From: Bin5 sp965261695
Lineage (GTDB): Bacteria; Chloroflexota; Anaerolineae; Caldilineales; Caldilineaceae
Reading direction: 5' to 3'
Length of the DNA stretch: 64,000 nt
Assembly: GCA_965261695.1 (NCBI GenBank)
Contig: OZ253474.1
Coordinates: forward strand, 5,394,001 to 5,458,000
This document shows positions 53,307-61,807 of this stretch, piece by piece. Every line of letters starts with the position of its first letter. The first letter of the stretch is position 1. The notes under the pieces are model-generated. The model worked only from the letters and a program-made list of their open reading frames with translations. It was not told the DNA's origin and made no database searches. Made by a program: the position numbers and the translations under genes.

Positions 53307-54488
53307 ATGGAAACACCCAGCGTCGACAACGGAGTTTAAATAGAAGGGCCGCAGACAGACACGGGCCAAGAACAGCACGAGTCCTACTTCCAACTCGTCT
53401 GGCAGCGTTTCAGGAAGAGCCGTCCCGCGATTGCCGGCGGGCTGATGGTGCTGTCGCTCATCATTCTGGCCCTGTTCGCCGAGTTCTTCGCGCCGGTCGA
53501 CCCCACTGACGCCAACCTGCAGGACAGCTTCATTCCTCCCACCCGCATCCGCCTGGTCGACGCCGAGGGCAACTTCCACCTGCGTCCTTTTGTCTACAAG
53601 CTGGCCGTAACCATCAACCCCAATACATTCGAACCCCTGTGGGAGGAGGACCCGTCCCAGCGCTACCAGATCCAGTTCTTTGTCCGCAGCTGGGAATGGG
53701 AAATCCTGGGCCTGATCCCGACACGCTGGCATCTGTTCGGTGTTGGCGAGGGCGGTAAGATCCACCTGCTGGGCACCGAGAAGCAGGGCAGAGACCTGTG
53801 GGGCCGTGCCTGCACCACCGGGCGCATCTCCCTTTCCCTCAGCCTCTTCGCCACCATCGTCAGCATCGTGGTCGGCGCCGTCGTCGGCATTGTTTCCGGC
53901 TACTACGGCGGCATTACCGACGACATCATCCAGCGTTTCGTCGAATTTGTGGCCTCCTTTCCCCAGCTTCCGCTGTGGCTGGCGCTGGCCGCTATCATCC
54001 CCCGCACATGGGACTCGCTGCAAGTGTTCATCATCATAGTGATCATCTTTTCGCTGCTCTCGTGGACCCTGCTGGCGCGCGAGGTGCGGGGCAAAGTCCT
54101 GGCCTATCGCGAGACCGATTTCATTTTGGCCGCCAAGGAGATGGGTGCGTCCGACGCCCGCATCGCCGTGATGTACGTCGGCAGACTGGTGGAAATTGCC
54201 GAGTCGGCCAAACTGTTGCGCCGGCCCCTGCACCCCTACACTGAGGCTCTGGTTTCCGCGATTCCCCCCGCCGACCCCGAGATCAAGTTGAATCGCATCA
54301 TCCTTGATGGTGACATCCCCAGCCCGGCCAACCCGCCCCCCGGCTGCGTCTTTCACCCCCGCTGCCTCTACGCGCAGGATTTGTGCGCCCAAGGGGAGCC
54401 GCAGCTGGAAGAGATCGAACCGGGCCATTTGGCCAGCTGCCACTTCGCCCGCGAAATCACCTTGCAAGGCATTGGAGAGGCGGAATGA
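53307..54488 (+). pseudogene. Chimeric remnant: DppC-type permease fused to a DppF-type ATPase C-terminus
   Basis: From an ATG at 53307 the frame meets a TAA after ten codons (53337). It is then open to 54488. It encodes FRKSRPAIAGGLMVLSLIIL, LGTEKQGRDLWGRACTTGRIS and the EAA loop start AAKEMGASDARIAVMY of a DppC permease. It then switches without a stop to VGRLVEIAESAKLLRRPLHP, PYTEALVSAIPPADP and PPGCVFHPRC, the C-terminus of an oligopeptide ATPase. An in-frame deletion joined the two genes. An internal ATG at 53445 could still start a 347-residue chimera. Confidence 0.85.
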
Positions 54489-54847
54489 CAGGGAATGCTT
54501 CCGGCGGCGTTCGCATCAACATTGACGCCGCCCTGCTCGCCTATCTGATACCGGCGCTGGGGCCGGCCTACATCCTTGTGCTGCGCAAAGACGATTCCTT
54601 TTCCCGCTACCATGCGCTTCAGGGTCTGTCGATTGTGCTGGCGCTGATTTTGGCGCCGTCGGCATGGTTCCTGTTCTCGCTGTTTGTGGCTCTCTTGCCC
54701 CTCGGCGGCGTGCTCGCCGCCTATGTCTTTGCCCTGGTCGTTGCCGTCTATTTTGCCGCCGTGGTCGCCTGGGTGGCCGGCATCGTCAATGTGTTGCGAG
54801 CCAAGCAATCGCCGATGCCCTTTTTCGGGCGTCTTCTGCAGAGATAA
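54485..54847 (+). CDS. DUF4870/Tic20-like small membrane protein
   Basis: This 120-residue protein has about four hydrophobic segments. The sequence LLAYLIPALGPAYILVLRKD, then FSRYHALQGLSIV, recalls the YHAxQ motif of DUF4870/Tic20-like membrane proteins. Its ATG overlaps the stop of the permease-ATPase chimera (ATGA), so its translation was once, and may still be, coupled to the dpp operon. Function unknown. Confidence 0.7.
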   Translation: MTGNASGGVRINIDAALLAYLIPALGPAYILVLRKDDSFSRYHALQGLSIVLALILAPSAWFLFSLFVALLPLGGVLAAYVFALVVAVYFAAVVAWVAGIVNVLRAKQSPMPFFGRLLQR

Positions 54848-55068
54848 AGCCCGCCTCCCGATTGGGGTGAGGAGCGCGGGCAGTGCTAGAATCAATCGGA
54901 AGCGGGACGTGACTTCGCAAATGCCTGCTTGTCGATCCGCCCGCATCGGCCGGCCTACCGACTTTCCCGCCCACCTGGGTTGCTCCAATTGCCCCTGCCG
55001 GCACGATCCCGCTGTCAATTCGGCGGGCGGACGAGCGTGCATTCAGTTCCAGAAACAGAGGAATTCCG

Positions 55069-56469
55069 ATGACCAAAATCACATTTATCGGCGCTGGCAG
55101 CTTTGGTTTCACCCGCAAGCTGGTCAAAGACGTTCTCACCTTCCCCCTGCTCGCGGACGCGACGATCTGCCTGATGGACATTGACCCCGCCAAGCTCGAC
55201 TATATCGAGCTGGCAGTGCAGCGCATCATTCGCGAAGGCGAATACCCCGCCAGCGTGGAGACGACGCTCAGCCGCGAGCAGGCTCTGGACGGGGCGGACT
55301 ACGTCATCGTTACCATACTCGTCGGCCGTACCGACGTGTGGCGCACCGATATTGAGATTCCCAAGCGCTACGGCATCGACACCAACATCGGCGATACGCG
55401 CGGCCCTTCCGGCATCTTCCGCGCCATGCGCACCACGCCGGTGATGGTGGACATTGCCAGGGACATGGAACGGCTCTGTCCGCATGCCGTGATGCTCAAC
55501 TACACCAATCCCATGGTGATTAACTGCCGCGCGATCCAGAGCGAGACCGAAATCGTCGCCACCGGTCTGTGCCACAGTGTGCAGGGTACCGCCGACATGC
55601 TGGCCCGCTGGATCGGCGCGCCCACCGACGAAATCACCTATACCTGCGCCGGCATCAACCACATGGCCTGGTATCTGAACTTCGAATGGAACGGGGAGGA
55701 TGCCTACCCCCTCATCCGCGGCGCGATTACCGAGAGACCGGAGGTCTACAACGAAGAGCAGGTGCGCAACGAGATGTATCTGCACCTCGACTACTACCCG
55801 ACCGAGTCCAGCGGCCACCATTCCGAGTACAACCCCTGGTTCCGCAAACGCCCGGACCTGATCGAGAAGTACTGCACGCACGGCACCGGCTGGAATCCGG
55901 GCGAGTACGCCTACGTCCTCAAGCATTATTCGGGACGCGAGCAATCATGGCTGGAGCAGATCATCGAATGGCTCGACAATCCCGCGCCCCTCGATCTGGC
56001 GCGTGGCTTCGAGTACGCCGCCTATATCATCAACGCGCTTGAGGGCGGCGAGCCGTTCCAATTCAACGGCAACATGCCGAACGGCAGCGGCGCAACGCCC
56101 CTGGTCGACAACCTGCCGGTGGGCGCCTGTGTCGAGATTCCCGTTTGGGCCAGCAGCAAGGGGCTGGAGAGCGTGCGCGTCGGCCCGCTGCCCGCGTCGG
56201 TGGCCATGCTCACCGGCCTGAGCGCGCAGATCGAAGAGATGGCGGTGGAGGGCATCCTCGAGGGTGACCCGCGCAAAATCTTCCAGGCCATCCTGCACGA
56301 TCCGCTGACGACCGCGGTGCTGACGATGGCCGAGATTCGCGAGATGGTCAACGAGATGTTCGCTGCCAACATCGAGCATCTGCCAACCTTTTCCAGCTAC
56401 CAGGTCGAGGGCGACCGGCCCATGCGTCTGCTGGCGCAGCCGCAACCGGAGCCGGTCCTGGCCGACTGA
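55069..56469 (+). CDS. Glycoside hydrolase family 4 enzyme, copy 2
   Basis: This 466-residue enzyme has the GH4 marks: ITFIGAGSFGFTRKLVKDVL, NYTNPMVINC (substrate Asn), GLCHSVQGT (metal Cys) and GINHMAWYLNF (metal His). The sequence is closer to alpha-galactosidase/alpha-glucosidase-like GH4 members than the copy at 32.7 kb. It works with NAD and Mn, probably on imported glycosides in the cytoplasm. AGAGGAATTCCG precedes the ATG. It is followed by a NIPSNAP gene 36 bases later. Confidence 0.92.
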   Translation: MTKITFIGAGSFGFTRKLVKDVLTFPLLADATICLMDIDPAKLDYIELAVQRIIREGEYPASVETTLSREQALDGADYVIVTILVGRTDVWRTDIEIPKRYGIDTNIGDTRGPSGIFRAMRTTPVMVDIARDMERLCPHAVMLNYTNPMVINCRAIQSETEIVATGLCHSVQGTADMLARWIGAPTDEITYTCAGINHMAWYLNFEWNGEDAYPLIRGAITERPEVYNEEQVRNEMYLHLDYYPTESSGHHSEYNPWFRKRPDLIEKYCTHGTGWNPGEYAYVLKHYSGREQSWLEQIIEWLDNPAPLDLARGFEYAAYIINALEGGEPFQFNGNMPNGSGATPLVDNLPVGACVEIPVWASSKGLESVRVGPLPASVAMLTGLSAQIEEMAVEGILEGDPRKIFQAILHDPLTTAVLTMAEIREMVNEMFAANIEHLPTFSSYQVEGDRPMRLLAQPQPEPVLAD

Positions 56470-56505
56470 ACCAAAGCATCCACAATAAAGACAGGAGCAT
56501 TGCTA

Positions 56506-56826
56506 ATGCTGTACGAGTACCGGATCTACGAATGTCACCCTGGCAAGCGCACCGAATGGGTGCAATACATGGAGAGCGTCATCATCCCGTTTCAGGTCTC
56601 AAAGGGGATGGTCGTGGCCGGCTCTTTCATCAACGAGGAGGACGAGCACACCTACGTGTGGATGCGCCGATTCGCCGATGAGGCCGAGCGCGAGGCACTC
56701 TACGAGGCGGTCTACCAGTCGGACGAGTGGCTGAACGAGATCTCCCCGCGCATCCCCGATCTGATCAATCGCGCCACGATCAAGGTGATGCGCCTTGTGC
56801 CGACCGCGAAATCGGTGATTGGGTAG
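56506..56826 (+). CDS. NIPSNAP-family protein
   Basis: This 106-residue protein starts MLYEYRIYECHPGKRTEWVQYM and contains YVWMRRFADEAEREALYEAVYQSDEW, the dimeric ferredoxin-like NIPSNAP fold. Such proteins often sit in small-molecule catabolic operons, but their reaction is mostly unknown. AGGAG is eight bases before the ATG at 56506. It is probably cotranscribed with the GH4 gene. Confidence 0.85.
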   Translation: MLYEYRIYECHPGKRTEWVQYMESVIIPFQVSKGMVVAGSFINEEDEHTYVWMRRFADEAEREALYEAVYQSDEWLNEISPRIPDLINRATIKVMRLVPTAKSVIG

Positions 56827-56940
56827 CCAATTAGCGAAAACCGTTGAATCCGGCGGGGTGATCTGCGAGGAGCGTTCAGGCCGCCAATCAAAAGGGGGAA
56901 GGACGCGGCTGCCCGTTTTGCCGCCCTTCCCGCCTCGCTA

Positions 56941-57918
56941 TTATTGCTGCTGTTGCTGCTGTTTTGGTTCGCGCTGCTTGATGTCGCCGCTCACTTCCTC
57001 TACATGTTCCCTGGGCGTCCAATGGCCGTTGTCCAGCAGGTCTTCCGGGATGGCTTCGTCCTCCGTCTCGGCAATGTGGACGCCGACGGTGAGTTCACTA
57101 TTGGCATTCCCCTTGAAGATTCCTCTGGTTGGCGGCACGTCCGCGTAATCGCGGCCAACCGCGATGCGGATGTGCTTGTCAACGACACGCGAGTTGTTGG
57201 TCGGGTCCAGCCCGACCCACCCCGCCGTTGGCAAGAATGCCTCCACCCATGCGTGTGAGGCGCCCGACAGGTCTTCTTCCATCTTCCCCTCGGAATCCTG
57301 GAAAATGTAGCCGCTGATGTAACGGGCGGGGATTCCTCGCTGCCGCAACAGTGCGATCATCACATGCGTAAGGTCCTGGCAGACGCCGCGACGATTTTGC
57401 AGGGCGATGTCAATCGGGGAGTCGACCGCTGTGCTTTGGGGCGTATACTCAAATGCGCTGTGAATCCGCTGGTTGAGTTGCAATAGGACGCTCATTGGAT
57501 CCTGAATCCGCCCAATTCCGATCTCCTCGACAAAATCTGCCAGCAGCGAAGTCGGGCGCGCGAAATGGCTGGGGGCCAACCAGTCCCAGTGCCGCCCCGA
57601 CGCCGCCACCTCTTGCAACGCCTCCCATTCGGAACTTTCCAACGCGTTCGGCGCCGGCGGCGCTTCCTGGACCATGACCAGGCTATGGGCGCGCAATACC
57701 AGTTCGGAATGGCGTCTGGGAATGTCGAAATAGTGAATGACATTCTGCGAGCAGTCGCTGGCCATCAGAATCTGAGCGTGCGGACTGATCTCCAGTTGAA
57801 AATTGAGACAGCGCTGTTGGTGGTCGGTGCGCGGCTGCATACGCACCTCCATCGTGCTCTCGCTGACAGCCGATTCATAGCGATAGCGTGTGTGGTGGTG
57901 AATCGTGTAGTATTTCAT
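56941..57918 (-). CDS. Transglutaminase-like protein with hexaglutamine tail
   Basis: This 325-residue protein has the N-terminal beta domain of bacterial transglutaminase-like proteins (YYTIHHHTRYRYESAVSES) and the core with catalytic Cys in NRRGVCQDLTHVM, His in SHAWVEAFLP and Asp in GLDPTNN. It is the third gene of a triad with the alpha-E and ATP-grasp genes. It could cleave or cross-link amide bonds in peptides made by the ATP-grasp enzyme. The protein ends in six glutamines (CAG/CAA codons), which is unusual. Confidence 0.88.
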   Translation of the reverse strand: MKYYTIHHHTRYRYESAVSESTMEVRMQPRTDHQQRCLNFQLEISPHAQILMASDCSQNVIHYFDIPRRHSELVLRAHSLVMVQEAPPAPNALESSEWEALQEVAASGRHWDWLAPSHFARPTSLLADFVEEIGIGRIQDPMSVLLQLNQRIHSAFEYTPQSTAVDSPIDIALQNRRGVCQDLTHVMIALLRQRGIPARYISGYIFQDSEGKMEEDLSGASHAWVEAFLPTAGWVGLDPTNNSRVVDKHIRIAVGRDYADVPPTRGIFKGNANSELTVGVHIAETEDEAIPEDLLDNGHWTPREHVEEVSGDIKQREPKQQQQQQ

Positions 57919-57942
57919 CGCATTAAATGAATAATCTGAATG

Positions 57943-58926
57943 TTACGCGAATGCCTCTTCAGCCGGATAGTTGATGTACGTGTCATAAAAGGCGTCGTGG
58001 ATCTGGTCGCAGGCCTCCATCACCTCGGCAAGAAAGGCTTGCGGGCCGACTTCAATCACGTCTTCGATCTGGCTGTATTGCAGATGGGCCTGCAACTTGC
58101 CTGCCGTCCGGATCAAGTCGCCGGCGCGGCGCGATTCAGTGGCGACCGCGACCTGTTCAAGCAGTTGCGCCATCTGGTCAACGTTGAATCGCACCGAGAT
58201 CGGCAGATCGGAATTCAGCAGCAGAAACGACGTGACAAGCCTGGTTTCCGGCATGGGATCGTACAGGCGGCAATATGACTCAAAAGCGTTGCACGCGCGC
58301 AGAATGCCGATTCCATTCAGCGGGTCTACCGTCTCCAGCCTCTTCCCGCCTTCTATTCCGAAGTATTGGAAATGGGCCTGCAATAGACTGCATACCGACA
58401 GCACCCGCTCCAGATGCGCGCCGACCTGAATGAAGTGCCAGCCTTCATCGTGCAACAGCGACGAAAAAGCCAAGCCCTGAAACAACGAGACGCTGCTCTC
58501 GAGTTCGCGAAAGAAGTTGTCCCGCTCGTCGTGCCAGTTGTGGTGCCCTTGCCAGGAATGAAGACGCAAATAGAGCCGGTTCATGTGCTCCCACAGTTGG
58601 CTGCTCAACTGAGAGCGCACCGAGCGTGCGTTTTCTCTGGCCACACTGATGCAGCCCGAAATGGAATGCGGGTTGTCGCCGTTGAATGTAAGGTCGTGGG
58701 CCATCTTCAGCGCCGCCTCGCCATCCACCACACCGTTTTCCGTCAGAGGCGCAGGCTGCCGCAGGGCGGAGAAGAACTGCTGCCAGCCCTTGTCATTGCC
58801 GACCTGCCGCGGCCGTGCCTGTCCGACCATGAAGTTCAGGCGAACTCTCAGCAGGCGGACGGTGTGTTCGGACCGCTCCATATATCGTCCGAGCCAGTAC
58901 AGACTTTCAGCCGATCGTGATAGCAT
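57943..58926 (-). CDS. Alpha-E domain protein (DUF403)
   Basis: This 327-residue all-helical protein begins MLSRSAESLYWLGRYMERSE, the hallmark of the alpha-E family, and contains QLSSQLWEHMNRLYL and EGWHFIQVGAHLERVLSVC. The start at ATG 58926 is 22 bases after the stop of the ATP-grasp gene. The family is almost always found with circularly permuted ATP-grasp and transglutaminase-like genes, in a predicted peptide-synthesis or tagging system. The biochemical role is not established. Confidence 0.9.
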   Translation of the reverse strand: MLSRSAESLYWLGRYMERSEHTVRLLRVRLNFMVGQARPRQVGNDKGWQQFFSALRQPAPLTENGVVDGEAALKMAHDLTFNGDNPHSISGCISVARENARSVRSQLSSQLWEHMNRLYLRLHSWQGHHNWHDERDNFFRELESSVSLFQGLAFSSLLHDEGWHFIQVGAHLERVLSVCSLLQAHFQYFGIEGGKRLETVDPLNGIGILRACNAFESYCRLYDPMPETRLVTSFLLLNSDLPISVRFNVDQMAQLLEQVAVATESRRAGDLIRTAGKLQAHLQYSQIEDVIEVGPQAFLAEVMEACDQIHDAFYDTYINYPAEEAFA

Positions 58927-58948
58927 ATCTTCGCTACTCTCCTCTGAC

Positions 58949-60499
58949 TCAATTGTGCTCCAATACCCACGTGTCTTTGCTACCGCCGCCCTGCGACGAG
59001 TTAACCACCAGCGACCCATCGCGCAGCGCCACCCGCGTCAGCCCGCCCGGCACGATTACCGTGTCATCCTGCGACCCGCCGTACAGGATGAATGGCCGCA
59101 GGTCGACGTGGCGCGAAACCACGTTGCCGTCAATATAGCAAGGCGCACGCGAGAGGCGCAGAGTTGGTTGCGCGATAAAGTTGCGCGGGTTAGCCTGAAT
59201 CTGCTGTCGGAACTTCTCGCGCTCTTGCCGCGTGCTGTACGGGCCGACTAACATGCCGTATCCGCCCGACTCGCCCACCGCCTTGACCACCAGCTTGTCC
59301 AAGTTCTCGAGCACATAGCCGCATTCATCTTCGCGCATGCACAAATACGTCTCAATACTTTGCAGGATCGGTTCCTCGCCCAGGTAGTACCGGATCATTT
59401 CAGGCACGAAGGCATAAACCGCCTTGTCATCGGCGATGCCGGTGCCGATCGCATTGGCCAGCGTTACGTTGCCCGCCCGATAGGCGTTGAACAGACCGGG
59501 AATGCCAAGCACCGAGTCCGTGCGGAAGTGCATTGGATCGATAAATTCGTCGTCGATGCGGCGGTAGATGACATCAACCCGCTGCAAGCCGCCTGTTGTG
59601 CGCATGTACACAAACCCGTCACGGATCAGCAGGTCCGCGCCCTCGACCAGTTCGATGCCCATCACCCGCGCTAGAAAAGTGTGTTCAAAATAGGCGGAAT
59701 TGAAGATGCCCGGCGTCAGCAGCACGACCGTCGCATCGCGCCCCTTGGGCGTCAATGATTGCAGCCGTCCCAGCAGCGCCTGTCCGTAGTGGGCAATCGA
59801 CCTGATGCCATAGCCGCCGAACATACCGGGATAAACCTGCGTCATCACCTCCCGATTGGCAAGCATATAGGAGACGCCGCTGGGCACCCGCAGGTTGTCC
59901 TCCAGAACGCAGAACTCGCCGCTGGGCAGACGCACAAGGTCCGTGCCGACAATCGTTGTGTAAATGTCGTTGGCGACGTGAAGGCCCCGCATCTCCCTTT
60001 GATAGTTCTGGCAACTGTAAATCAGATCGAATGGGACGACCCCCTCCTGCAGGATTCGCCCCTCATGGTAGACATCGCGCAAGAAGAGATTGATCGCGTG
60101 GATACGTTGGCGCAGGCCGCGCTCAATCGTGTTCCATTCCTGCGCGCTGATGATTCGAGGCAGGATGTCATAGGGAAAGATGCGCTCGATCGTGGAGTCT
60201 TCGCCGTAGACAGTGAAGGTGATGCCCCGGTTCAGAAATGTCAGATCGGCAGCCTGCTGTCGCTGTGTCAGCTCGTTCGCTTGCAGTTCGAGGATGCTTT
60301 GCAGCAACTTCCGGTACGACTCACGCGGTGTGCCGTTCACCTGAAACATCTCATCGAAGAAGTCCGCGTCCAGTGCGTAGTTGCTGAACAGAGCCAAACC
60401 TGGGGGAATCTCGGATTCTTTCTGTTTCGCCACGCTGATACCCGCCATTCCCGATGGTGTCGATGCACGCCGCTGGACTGGCGCGAGTGTGACCTGCAT
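58949..60499 (-). CDS. Circularly permuted ATP-grasp protein (DUF404/DUF407 type)
   Basis: This protein of about 516 residues has the family opening YALDADFFDEMFQVNGTPR and then FLNRGITFTVYGED. The central part carries LPSGEFCVLEDNLRVPSGVSYML and HTFLARVMGIELVEGADLL. The C-terminus reads VVKAVGESGGYGMLVGP, with the nucleotide-binding Lys. Such enzymes are predicted ATP-dependent amide ligases. It heads the triad. The start is uncertain: the ATG at 60499 has a weak ribosome site, and the Met 18 codons later is possible. Confidence 0.88.
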   Translation of the reverse strand: MQVTLAPVQRRASTPSGMAGISVAKQKESEIPPGLALFSNYALDADFFDEMFQVNGTPRESYRKLLQSILELQANELTQRQQAADLTFLNRGITFTVYGEDSTIERIFPYDILPRIISAQEWNTIERGLRQRIHAINLFLRDVYHEGRILQEGVVPFDLIYSCQNYQREMRGLHVANDIYTTIVGTDLVRLPSGEFCVLEDNLRVPSGVSYMLANREVMTQVYPGMFGGYGIRSIAHYGQALLGRLQSLTPKGRDATVVLLTPGIFNSAYFEHTFLARVMGIELVEGADLLIRDGFVYMRTTGGLQRVDVIYRRIDDEFIDPMHFRTDSVLGIPGLFNAYRAGNVTLANAIGTGIADDKAVYAFVPEMIRYYLGEEPILQSIETYLCMREDECGYVLENLDKLVVKAVGESGGYGMLVGPYSTRQEREKFRQQIQANPRNFIAQPTLRLSRAPCYIDGNVVSRHVDLRPFILYGGSQDDTVIVPGGLTRVALRDGSLVVNSSQGGGSKDTWVLEHN

Positions 60500-60609
60500 C
60501 AAGTTCGCATCGCGCAGCCAATCCAGACTGGCCGCAAAATATTTGTAAGCGCTTCACTCCATTGTGCGACGCTCTTCCCTCACCAGGAGTGAAGCATCGT
60601 TCGCAATTT

Positions 60610-60627
60610 TATACCAAAATTGGTATA
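60610..60627. promoter_or_regulatory. Inverted-repeat operator candidate
   Basis: TATACCAA and TTGGTATA are perfect inverted arms around two bases. It lies midway in the divergent gap between the ATP-grasp operon and the DapA-family gene. GntR- and LacI-type regulators of sugar-acid genes use sites of this kind. No other copy was seen in the window, and no such regulator gene is nearby. Confidence 0.5.
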
Positions 60628-60760
60628 TCGAAAAACACGAAAAATATACTACGCTTGCGGTGCTCAAACGGCTTCGAGCATGTTGAACGGGGCAAGTCTG
60701 CTGCGCACTCCGCATTCTTGTCCCGCTCTTGCTGTCCGCCCACCCACTTAGGCTTTTCAT

Positions 60761-60790
60761 TTGACAATGCCGACCCGCTGGTCGTAACAT
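60761..60790 (+). promoter_or_regulatory. Promoter of the DapA/mannonate dehydratase operon
   Basis: TTGACA (60761-60766) and TAACAT (60785-60790) are 18 bases apart, about 60 bases before the DapA-family ATG. The remainder of 60500-60852 holds only the inverted repeat. Confidence 0.6.
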
Positions 60791-60852
60791 GTAGTCGTAC
60801 TCTCGCTCCAACCGGCTGTCATCGGTAGTGCAAGAAGAAAGGGATCCATCGT

Positions 60853-61767
60853 ATGGCCGAACTTTCCCTGCGCGGCGTTTTCGCACCGACTCTGACGCCT
60901 GTCCGCGCCGACCTGTCCATTGATCTTCCCGCCTATATCGAGTTTTGCAATCGACTCTTGCAGGGAGGATGCCATGGGCTTGTACTCTTCGGCACCAACA
61001 GTGAGGCAACCTCCTTTTCCGCTGCCGAGCGGATGGCCGCGGTTGACGCTGTGCTCGTGGCCGGTATTCCGGCCGCAAGCCTTGTTGTCGGCAGCGGCGC
61101 CGCTTCGATCACCGAAGCGGTTGAACTGACCCGCCACGCGGTGCAGGCCGGTTGCCGCGGCGTCTTGACCCTGCCGCCCTTTTACTATCCGGGCGTTTCC
61201 GATGAGGGTCTCTTTCGCTCCTTCGCCGCCATTTTCGACCGCGTGGACGACGAGCGCCTACGCCTTTATTTCTATCACATCCCCCAGGTGAGCGGCGTGC
61301 CCCTCAGCCCAGCGCTCCTGCAACGGCTGGCGACTGCGTATCCTGACCAGGCCGCCGGCGTGAAGGACAGCTCCGGCGACGTCGATACGCTGGTGGGGCT
61401 GCAGGCGCTGGCCCAACAGGTTCCCGGATTCGCCGTCTTCTGCGGCACTGAAGCCCTGCTGCTGCAGAACATGCGCGGCGGCGGCGGCGGCTGCATTTCC
61501 GGCATGGCAAACGTCCTGCCCCACGTCATCCGCGATCTGTTTGACAACTGGCAAGCGTCCGATGCCGAAGAGCGCCAGAATCGCACCAACTGGGTGCGCA
61601 GCGCGATCCTCGATTCCGGTTACAATATGATCGCCTCGCTCAAAGTGATTGTCGCCGACCAGACGGGCAGACCGGGTTGGAGCCGGGTTCGCCCGCCGCT
61701 GGTAGACCTGACCGCTGCTGAACAGGCGCAGCTCCTGGCCCAGTTGTCGCCGCCGGTCGCAGTATAG
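60853..61767 (+). CDS. DapA-family lyase (possible 2-keto-3-deoxy sugar acid aldolase)
   Basis: This 304-residue class I aldolase-type TIM barrel has the carboxylate loop LFGTNSEATSFS, the catalytic Tyr in YFYHIPQVSG and the Schiff-base Lys in AGVKDSSGD. The family includes dihydrodipicolinate synthase, N-acetylneuraminate lyase and KDG aldolase. It sits 40 bases before a mannonate dehydratase-like gene, whose family product is 2-keto-3-deoxygluconate, so a sugar-acid aldolase role fits better than lysine synthesis. That is an inference from context. Confidence 0.85.
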   Translation: MAELSLRGVFAPTLTPVRADLSIDLPAYIEFCNRLLQGGCHGLVLFGTNSEATSFSAAERMAAVDAVLVAGIPAASLVVGSGAASITEAVELTRHAVQAGCRGVLTLPPFYYPGVSDEGLFRSFAAIFDRVDDERLRLYFYHIPQVSGVPLSPALLQRLATAYPDQAAGVKDSSGDVDTLVGLQALAQQVPGFAVFCGTEALLLQNMRGGGGGCISGMANVLPHVIRDLFDNWQASDAEERQNRTNWVRSAILDSGYNMIASLKVIVADQTGRPGWSRVRPPLVDLTAAEQAQLLAQLSPPVAV

Positions 61768-61807
61768 CAGACGCCGCCTCGAATTCAGCGACGAAAGGAG
61801 ACAATTC

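Noticed and set aside
53283..54467. 394-codon minus-strand frame
   Set aside because: Antisense to the clear permease-ATPase remnant; no family match.
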